Source: Planctomycetaceae bacterium
GTDB lineage: Bacteria; Planctomycetota; Planctomycetia; Planctomycetales; Planctomycetaceae
Direction of reading: 5' to 3'
Length of the DNA stretch: 44,944 nt
Assembly: GCA_021732785.1 (NCBI GenBank)
Contig: JAKFUG010000068.1
Location: 1-44,944 of the forward strand
Positions 39,550 through 44,944 of this stretch are shown in pieces. The stretch's first letter is position 1, and each line of letters begins with the position of its first letter. Position numbers and translations under genes: made by a program. The notes under the pieces are model-generated. The model made no database searches, was not told where the DNA came from, and was given only the letters and a program-made list of their open reading frames with translations.

Positions 39550-41046
39550 GTGCTCGACATCATCATTCTCGTCACCTACCTCACGGTTATCGTGGCATGG
39601 GGTTGCGGTTTCGTACGGAAAGCACAGTCCGCGGAGCAGTTCATGTCCGCCGGGCGGGGGATGCCCGCGTGGGTGGTCGGGTTGTCGATGTTCGGGTCGT
39701 ATGTCAGCACGCTCACGTTCCTCGGCAACCCCGGTAAAGCGTACAAAGACAACTGGAATGCGTGGGTTTTCGCATTGTCACTGCCGTTAGCGGCGATGAT
39801 TGCCACCCGTTATTTCGTGCCGTTCTTTCGATCATCGCAGGAGTTGTCGGCGTACCACCATCTGGAACACCGCTTCGGAGCCTGGGCCCGGACTTACGGC
39901 GTTGTCTGTTATCTGTTGACGCAGATCGCCCGGCTGGGATCGGGCATCTATCTGCTGGCTCTCGCGCTGCGACAACTCACCGGATTGGACATGCCGACGC
40001 TGATCATTCTCAGTGGGTTCGTCATCACGATCTACCCGCTGTTCGGTGGCACCGAGGGCGTCATCTGGACCGGCGTTGTGCAGGCGATTGTCCTCGTCAT
40101 TGGGGCGGCGGCGTGTCTGCTGGTGCTGCTCATCAACACGCCCGGCGGACCGGCGACGATCGTTGAACAGGGTCTTTCCTCCGGAAAATTCAGCCTCGGA
40201 CCGTATGATCCTTCCTTCACGCATCAGACATTCTGGGTCGTGCTGTTCTATGGCCTGGCGACGAATCTGCAGAACTTCGGCATCGATCAGAGTTATGTCC
40301 AGCGGTACATCACAGCGAAATCGGACACCGCGGCGGGGCGCAGCGTCTGGATGAGCGCGCTCTGCTATATTCCGCTCAGCGCGGGCTTTCTGTTCATCGG
40401 CACGGCGTTGTTTGTGTTCTACGCGTTACAGCCGGACCAACTTCCCGCGGGAACGAAACCGGACGATGTCTTTCCTCATTTTCTCCACACGCAACTACCG
40501 ACCGGACTCCGGGGATTGGTGCTGGCGGCGATCTGCTCCGCGGCGATGGATTCCAATTTGAACTGCTGTGCGACGCTGTATCTGTGCGACATTCACCGCC
40601 GTTACTTTCGGCCCGCCGCATCCGACAGTGAAAGTCTGTGGGTCCTGCGGATCACAACGCTGGTGATGGGAGCCATCAGCACCGTGGCTGCAATCAAAAT
40701 GATCGAAGTGAAGTCGATCCTCGATCACTGGTGGAGTCTGGCAAGCATCTGCAGCGGCGGTACATTGGGCCTGTTTTTGCTGGGACGCATGATGCCCCGC
40801 GCCAGGTCAACAGACGCTTTGTTGGGAACCCTGTGCGGGATCGTGGTCATTCTGTGGATGACCCTGCTGCCGCGCTCGCAAGAGCACAACGAATGGTGGC
40901 GCAGTCCGTTTCATACCCAGATGGCGATCGTGTTCGGGACGCTGATAATCTTGCTCGTCGGCGGGTTGATGAGCCAATTCCGATTCAATCAAGACCACGG
41001 AGAAGAGAGGAACCACGGAAGACACGGAGGACACGAAAAGGGATGA
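39550..41046 (+). CDS. Sodium:solute symporter (SSS/SLC5 family)
   Basis: 498 residues, start codon GTG at 39550. Multiple membrane helices across the whole length. Signature regions include SAEQFMSAGRGMPAWVVGLSMFGSYVSTLTFLGNPGKAY at the N-terminus, GGTEGVIWTGVVQAIVLVIGA and GLRGLVLAAICSAAMDSNLNCCATLYLCD, typical of SSS family members. The final residues (NQDHGEERNHGRHGGHEKG) are polar, His-rich and encoded by an intergenic repeat sequence (from 41010), so they are probably a recent extension. A DapA-family lyase gene follows, suggesting uptake and catabolism of a sugar acid such as sialic acid or a related substrate; the substrate is not determinable. Confidence 0.92.
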   Translation: MLDIIILVTYLTVIVAWGCGFVRKAQSAEQFMSAGRGMPAWVVGLSMFGSYVSTLTFLGNPGKAYKDNWNAWVFALSLPLAAMIATRYFVPFFRSSQELSAYHHLEHRFGAWARTYGVVCYLLTQIARLGSGIYLLALALRQLTGLDMPTLIILSGFVITIYPLFGGTEGVIWTGVVQAIVLVIGAAACLLVLLINTPGGPATIVEQGLSSGKFSLGPYDPSFTHQTFWVVLFYGLATNLQNFGIDQSYVQRYITAKSDTAAGRSVWMSALCYIPLSAGFLFIGTALFVFYALQPDQLPAGTKPDDVFPHFLHTQLPTGLRGLVLAAICSAAMDSNLNCCATLYLCDIHRRYFRPAASDSESLWVLRITTLVMGAISTVAAIKMIEVKSILDHWWSLASICSGGTLGLFLLGRMMPRARSTDALLGTLCGIVVILWMTLLPRSQEHNEWWRSPFHTQMAIVFGTLIILLVGGLMSQFRFNQDHGEERNHGRHGGHEKG

Positions 41047-41153
41047 AAGGCGAGGAAGCACCCCGGCTGCTTCTGAGCAGCCGGGGTGCTGGACGCCGTC
41101 AACAACATTCTCTCCTCCCTCTTTTTCCGTGCGGTCCGTGTCTTCCGTGGTTC
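41010..41153. repeat. Nested composite repeat: 19-base inverted arms around the family E hairpin
   Basis: Outer arms 41010-41028 (GAACCACGGAAGACACGGA) and 41135-41153 are perfect reverse complements. Inside lies the 15-bp family E hairpin at 41057-41090 (loop TCTG). The left outer arm is inside the symporter coding sequence and the right arm lies 27 bases before the lyase start codon. CCACGGAAGACACGG-type repeats are frequent in planctomycete genomes. Confidence 0.88.
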
Positions 41154-41180
41154 ACTCTTCTGCATTGAGACTGAGAAAGC

Positions 41181-42110
41181 ATGATGAACAAACTGCGTGG
41201 CATCGTCCCGCCGGTGATCACACCGTTGCGATCGCCGACCGAACTCGACACGCCGGGGCTGGTCCGACTGGTGGACCATCTCGTCACCGGCGGTGTCGCG
41301 GGATTGTTCATTCTCGGCACCACCGGTGAAGGTCCCGCGCTGTCATTGCGATTACGGTATGCCCTCGTCGAACAGACGGCGATTGCACTGCGCGGACGAC
41401 GGCCGTTGCTCGTTGGCGTGTCTGACACCTCGCTGGAAGAATCCGTGCGACTGGCGAAACATGCCGCAAAATGCGGAGCGACTGCAGTGGTGGCCACGCC
41501 GACGTATTACTTCCCGCGCACCGACCAGGAGCACGTCCGCTATTTTCAGCTGCTCGCCGACCGCTCATCGCTGCCGGTGTTTGTCTACAACATGCCCGCG
41601 TGTGTCGGTGTGAAGCTGAGCCTCGACACCGTTGCCCAATGCACGCCACACAAGAACATCATCGGCCTGAAAGACAGCGGCGGGGATCTCGCAGCGTTCA
41701 AACAGTTTCTCACCCTGCGGGAACAACGGCCCGACTGGTCGTTCCTCATTGGCCCGGAACATCTGCTGGCCGATGCCGTTTTGGCCGGAGGTGACGGTGG
41801 TGTCCATGCCGGGGCGAATTTGTGCCCGGAACTCTTCGTGCATTGGTTCCAGGCGGCGAAACGGGGCGACCTGACGGAAGTCGCGAAGCTGCGCGAACGG
41901 GTAAACCAGCTCGGCCGCATCTACGAAGTCGGCGGCGATTTTCTGTCGGTGGCCCGCGGCATCAAGTGTGCATTGTCGATTCGCGGGATCTGTTCCGATG
42001 TCATGGCGGAACCGGCGATGGCGTATGAAGACGAGCAACGATTGCTCATCAAGCGATTTGTGGACGACCTCGTTGGTGTCGACCAGCGTGTCTTCGCCCC
42101 CGGTCAATAA
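41181..42110 (+). CDS. DapA/NanA-family (dihydrodipicolinate synthase-like) lyase
   Basis: 309 residues. Canonical motifs are present, unlike the homologue at 19865: FILGTTGEGPAL, Tyr136 in FVYNMPACVGVKL and Schiff-base Lys164 in IIGLKDSGGD. True DHDPS for lysine synthesis and aldolases of 2-keto-3-deoxy sugar acids or N-acetylneuraminate share this fold. The neighbouring symporter favours a catabolic aldolase, but the sequence does not fix it. ATG codons at 41181 and 41184 are both possible; GAGAAAG lies upstream. It is convergent with the PhyH gene, 60 bases away. Confidence 0.88.
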   Translation: MMNKLRGIVPPVITPLRSPTELDTPGLVRLVDHLVTGGVAGLFILGTTGEGPALSLRLRYALVEQTAIALRGRRPLLVGVSDTSLEESVRLAKHAAKCGATAVVATPTYYFPRTDQEHVRYFQLLADRSSLPVFVYNMPACVGVKLSLDTVAQCTPHKNIIGLKDSGGDLAAFKQFLTLREQRPDWSFLIGPEHLLADAVLAGGDGGVHAGANLCPELFVHWFQAAKRGDLTEVAKLRERVNQLGRIYEVGGDFLSVARGIKCALSIRGICSDVMAEPAMAYEDEQRLLIKRFVDDLVGVDQRVFAPGQ

Positions 42111-42170
42111 TCGCGGGGCTCGATGTGGCGCGGCACGCTGGGATCCGGCAAAGCGGCAAGCGTGGCGATG

Positions 42171-43016
42171 TCAATCCTGTGCGGGACGCGGGCGGTTGGA
42201 CCAGTGGCCGTTCGGGTCGTTGCCGTTCACCCACACGCCTTTCTGGTTCCAGTCGAGATAGGCGTGCACATCCGCGGCGGCGTAACGCAGCGTCAAACCG
42301 CAGCGGCGGCGATGGGATTCGTTCGCATCCGAACCGTGCAGCAACAGGTCGGAGTGCATCGACATTTCGCCCGCCTGCAGGCAATCGTCGACGAAGGTGC
42401 CGTACTGCTCGACGTTTTCGATCGTTTGATTGAGCACGTTGTGTTCGGTGGAATCGCTGGGCCGAAACGTCATCTTGCCATGATGGTGCGACCCGGCGAC
42501 AAACCGCATGCAGGCGTTTTCCACGTCCGCGTCATCAATCGCCAGCCAGACGGTGACGGCTTTGGACGGCGTGAGGGGCCAGTAACTCGCATCCTGATGC
42601 CAGGCGACCTGTTTGCCATCTTTGGGCATCTTGCAGAAGAAATGGGCTCCCCAGCCGATGACGTTCTCGCCAATGAGATCGCGCACATACGCCACGATCC
42701 GTGGATTGGTGAGAATGTCCCACACCCGTCCGTATTTGAGATGCGCGGAACTGATCGAGTAACTGTCCCCTCCCGCGGCGACGACTTTGGCGAGCAAACC
42801 GTCGAAGTATTGTCGCAGATCGGTGATTTCATCCGGCGAATAGACGCGCAGCCCTTTTACAAAGCCCTCGCGATTGAATTGTTCGATCTGAGCCTGTGAC
42901 AACACCCGGGGATGGGCGTTCTGCGTCGGATGAAACTGCAAATCGCGGGGCAGGGCCGCCAGGTCGGATTGATCGAGGACGGCTTTGAATTCGGTGCGCG
43001 GGGCGGTGGCAGTCAT
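42171..43016 (-). CDS. PhyH-family (phytanoyl-CoA dioxygenase) iron/2-oxoglutarate oxygenase
   Basis: 281 residues from ATG 43016; the frame runs on upstream without a good start and across the operator region. The iron facial triad is H140-Q-D142 in VAWHQDASYW and the distal His, probably H227 in LLLHGSDAN. The following NESHRRRCGLTLRY supplies the Arg that binds 2-oxoglutarate. The family hydroxylates small molecules or lipids, and in planctomycetes it is expanded; no substrate can be named. The C-terminus is standard. Two palindromic operator-like sites lie 34-71 bases upstream of the ATG, so it is probably a regulated, single-gene unit. Confidence 0.92.
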   Translation of the reverse strand: MTATAPRTEFKAVLDQSDLAALPRDLQFHPTQNAHPRVLSQAQIEQFNREGFVKGLRVYSPDEITDLRQYFDGLLAKVVAAGGDSYSISSAHLKYGRVWDILTNPRIVAYVRDLIGENVIGWGAHFFCKMPKDGKQVAWHQDASYWPLTPSKAVTVWLAIDDADVENACMRFVAGSHHHGKMTFRPSDSTEHNVLNQTIENVEQYGTFVDDCLQAGEMSMHSDLLLHGSDANESHRRRCGLTLRYAAADVHAYLDWNQKGVWVNGNDPNGHWSNRPRPAQD

Positions 43017-43049
43017 CGGGTGGAATTCCGAAGTTGGGAGCGGATTGCG

Positions 43050-43087
43050 GATTCTATAGAATCGACTTCCGTATTCTACAGAATCGA
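43050..43087. promoter_or_regulatory. Tandem operator-like palindromes upstream of the PhyH gene
   Basis: GATTCTATAGAATC (43050-43063) is a perfect 14-bp palindrome. ATTCTACAGAAT (43073-43084), followed by CGA like the first, is the same site with one mismatch. The dyad centres are 22 bases apart, two helical turns, so two dimers would bind on the same face. The pattern, a short AT-rich dyad repeated at 22 bp, suits GntR- or similar winged-helix regulators. No regulator gene for it is seen beside it. Confidence 0.65.
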
Positions 43088-43220
43088 TGGGGAGACGCAA
43101 GTCAATTCGTGACCGTTGCGTTCTGCAAAGCGGCAAGCGTTTGGAGGGGACACTCCTTGTCTCAGGGGACTTGATAAGATAGTCTTCCGACGCATGATGA
43201 CCGCCCCCTCCTTTTGATTC

Positions 43221-44084
43221 GTGATTGCGATCGATCCTTTGACGACCGAACGCCTGTTGGATGCCATGCGCTGGTCGGACGCGCGAGCCGCGATCGGTCG
43301 CCACAGTGTGCGCGAACTCTGGGCGTACCGCGAACTGGTTTATGCCTTCGTCGTTCGCGATCTGCAGGTGCGCTACCGACAAACCATCGTCGGTGTAGCG
43401 TGGGTCATTATTCAGCCGCTGGTCAACACACTGTTGTATTCGGGACTGATTCAACTCCTGCAAACGCGAACGGCAAACGAAAACGTTTCCAATTTTCTGC
43501 TGATTCTCTCAGGGTCAATTGTCTGGCAACCGTTTGCGCAAGGCGTGCAGCAAACGACGTTGTGCCTGGCCAACAATCGGAACTTGATCACCAAGACGTA
43601 CTTCCCGCGGTTGCTGTTGCCGCTGGCCGCGGTGACCACGCCGCTGATTGATTTCGCGATTGGCTGGATGTGCCTGGTCTTCTTTTCAATCGCGTTTGGC
43701 GTACCGATTCACGCCGCATGGTTTGTCGCGCCATTGGTTGCCTTACTGGTCACACTGATGTCCTTCGCCGTCGGAGTGTGGACAAGCATGCTGAATGCGC
43801 TCTACCGCGACCTGATGAGCCTGGTCCCGTTTCTGCTGCAGATCGGCTTGCTCCTCACGCCGGTCATCTGGGAGACGCAAGTTCTCATTCCGGAAAAATG
43901 GCGGACCGTCGCGGCGATCAATCCCATGGTGACCATTATTGGACTGTTTCGTACCGCGTGGTTCGATCAGCCCGCACCGACGCTCGCCATGATCGTTGTC
44001 AGCACGTTCTCACTGATGATTGTGCTGTTCTCCGGGCTTTGGTTCTTTCGCAGCCATGAAGATCTCGTCGCCGACAGTGTGTAG
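43221..44084 (+). CDS. ABC-2 type polysaccharide/polyol-phosphate exporter permease (Wzm/TagG-like)
   Basis: 287 residues, start codon GTG at 43221 (ATG 43266 is also possible). Six membrane helices are expected. The N-terminal RELWAYRELVYAFVVRDLQVRYRQTIVGVAWVIIQPLVNTLLYS is typical of Wzm/TagG permeases, with conserved VRYRQT-GVAW. A later LNALYRDLMSLVPFLLQIGLLLTPVIWETQVLIPEKWRTVAAINPMVTIIGLFR completes the family pattern. With the ATPase gene after it, it exports O-antigen- or teichoic-acid-like polymers across the inner membrane. The 204-base region upstream also contains the PhyH operators. Confidence 0.93.
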   Translation: MIAIDPLTTERLLDAMRWSDARAAIGRHSVRELWAYRELVYAFVVRDLQVRYRQTIVGVAWVIIQPLVNTLLYSGLIQLLQTRTANENVSNFLLILSGSIVWQPFAQGVQQTTLCLANNRNLITKTYFPRLLLPLAAVTTPLIDFAIGWMCLVFFSIAFGVPIHAAWFVAPLVALLVTLMSFAVGVWTSMLNALYRDLMSLVPFLLQIGLLLTPVIWETQVLIPEKWRTVAAINPMVTIIGLFRTAWFDQPAPTLAMIVVSTFSLMIVLFSGLWFFRSHEDLVADSV

Positions 44085-44089
44085 CAAAT

Positions 44090-44201
44090 GTAGCCCTGTC
44101 GCTCCGCGACAGGATCAGCCGGTTGTTTGACAGGGATGGATAACAGAGACTCGGAATCGCTCAATGTCATCGGCTTTCCTGTCGCGGAGCGACAGGGCTA
44201 C
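44090..44201. repeat. Family C inverted-pair repeat, copy 3
   Basis: Arms 44090-44113 and 44178-44201 are perfect reverse complements with the same sequence as the arms at 39411-39498. The 64-base spacer is longer and otherwise different, apart from AGCCGGTTGTTT near its left end and ATCGGCTTT near its right end. It lies inside the permease-ATPase operon, between the two genes. Confidence 0.92.
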
Positions 44202-44216
44202 GGAAGATGAAACCGC

Positions 44217-44944
44217 ATGAACGTCATTCAACTGGAAAACGTCGGCAAACGGTACTGGCTGCGGCATCGCGCGCCGGACCGTCAGATTGCCGAGATGTTG
44301 AACGACGGCGTGCGTTCCCTCGCCGGACTGTTTCGCGGCAAGCTGCCCCCATTACGAACCGGCACACGCGAAGAATTCTGGGCACTGCGCGATGTCTCGC
44401 TGCAAATCCGCGCCGGTGATGTCGTCGGTCTACTCGGCCGCAACGGGGCGGGAAAAAGCACGCTGCTGAAACTGATTTCGTGGATCATGGCCCCGACCAC
44501 CGGCCGCGTCGGTGTGCGGGGACGATTAGGCTGCCTGCTGGAAGTCGGGACCGGGTTTCATCACGAGTTAACTGGCCGCGAGAACATCTTTCTTAACGGC
44601 TCGATTCTCGGGATGAGCCGTAAAGAGATCCGCCGCAAGTTCGACCAAATCGTCGATTTTGCCGAGGTGGAAGCCTTCCTCGACACGCCGGTGAAACACT
44701 ATTCCAGCGGGATGTTTGTCCGGCTGGCCTTCTCCGTCGCGGCGCTGCTCGATCCGGAAATTCTGATTGTTGATGAAGTCCTGTCCGTGGGTGACGCAGC
44801 TTTTCAGAAGAAGTGCCATCGCGTGATGCAGGATGCCGTTGCACGCGGCTGCACGTGCCTGATGGTGTCGCACAATTTGCCGACGATCATCAATCTCTGT
44901 CGTCGGGCGATCCTGCTGCAGAAGGGGCAGGTCGTCGCCGATGG
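44217..44944 (+). CDS. ABC exporter ATPase (Wzt/TagH-like), cut by the window end
   Basis: The frame begins ATG at 44217 and runs off the end, giving 242 codons so far. Walker A (LLGRNGAGKSTLLKL), signature (HYSSGMFVRLAFSVA), Walker B (ILIVDEVLSVGDAAF) and the H-loop (LMVSHN) are all visible. The TREEFWALRDVSLQIRAGD start and the GRLGCLLEVGTGFHHELTGRENIFLNGSILGM segment are characteristic of Wzt/TagH-type ATPases. It powers the upstream permease. The C-terminal carbohydrate-recognition domain, if any, lies outside the window. Confidence 0.95.
   Translation, partial: MNVIQLENVGKRYWLRHRAPDRQIAEMLNDGVRSLAGLFRGKLPPLRTGTREEFWALRDVSLQIRAGDVVGLLGRNGAGKSTLLKLISWIMAPTTGRVGVRGRLGCLLEVGTGFHHELTGRENIFLNGSILGMSRKEIRRKFDQIVDFAEVEAFLDTPVKHYSSGMFVRLAFSVAALLDPEILIVDEVLSVGDAAFQKKCHRVMQDAVARGCTCLMVSHNLPTIINLCRRAILLQKGQVVAD

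Noticed and set aside
1-44944. CRISPR arrays, tRNA or rRNA genes, insertion sequences
   Set aside because: No regularly spaced repeats, cloverleaf-like sequences, rRNA motifs or transposase genes were found on either strand.

Overview
The window looks like chromosome from a planctomycete of the class Planctomycetia. The evidence is gene content typical of that phylum: secreted DUF1549/DUF1553 + DUF1501 and DUF1592-type + DUF1552 gene pairs with CxxCH motifs, methanopterin-linked C1 genes (fhcA, fhcD), DUF4058, a planctomycete-style sugar-export lipoprotein, and abundant palindromic intergenic repeats. Base composition is GC-rich. I saw no tRNA, rRNA, CRISPR array, phage or insertion sequence.

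Layout. 1-4531: tail of a glycine-rich gene, a terminator, then a DUF1549/DUF1553 protein (with a very long coiled-coil insert) and its DUF1501 partner. 4796-7062: a Cys-rich lipoprotein and a polysaccharide-export lipoprotein. 7084-9140 (minus): iron-type alcohol dehydrogenase and PfkB kinase, translationally coupled. 9199-12197: small conserved genes, a truncated prepilin-peptidase-like protein, Ogt, and a small membrane protein. 12219-14615 (minus): a RiPP-type operon made of a Tat/lipobox Cys-rich precursor, a DUF692 (MNIO) enzyme and a DUF2063 partner; this is the most interesting locus. 14899-18706: DUF1592-type cytochrome-like protein and DUF1552 protein. 18891-26327: a PAS-AraC regulator divergent from a 4-hydroxyproline catabolic operon, followed by a secreted metzincin-like protease with an NPCBM-like domain and an L-serine dehydratase. 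26430-27060: a toxin/antitoxin-like pair with the first gene broken. 27337-31605: PQQ-propeller protein, a 31-residue small ORF, a repeat-containing secreted protein, an AhpD-like protein and nrdR. 31864-34722: an amidohydrolase/beta-lactamase-fold fusion. 34881-35414: DUF433 antitoxin with a frameshifted DUF5615 toxin. 35450-39404: fhcA, DUF4058, OsmC, fhcD. 39550-43016: sodium:solute symporter, DapA-family lyase, and a convergent PhyH dioxygenase with a tandem operator. 43221-end: Wzm/Wzt-type ABC exporter, cut by the window edge.

A second layer is a set of at least six families of short palindromic or inverted-pair repeats between genes. In one case a single palindrome supplies the stop codons of two convergent genes, and in two cases repeat sequence forms the C-terminal codons of a protein. 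Start sites were chosen from Shine-Dalgarno-like sequence, signal peptides and family length, and several remain ambiguous as noted.
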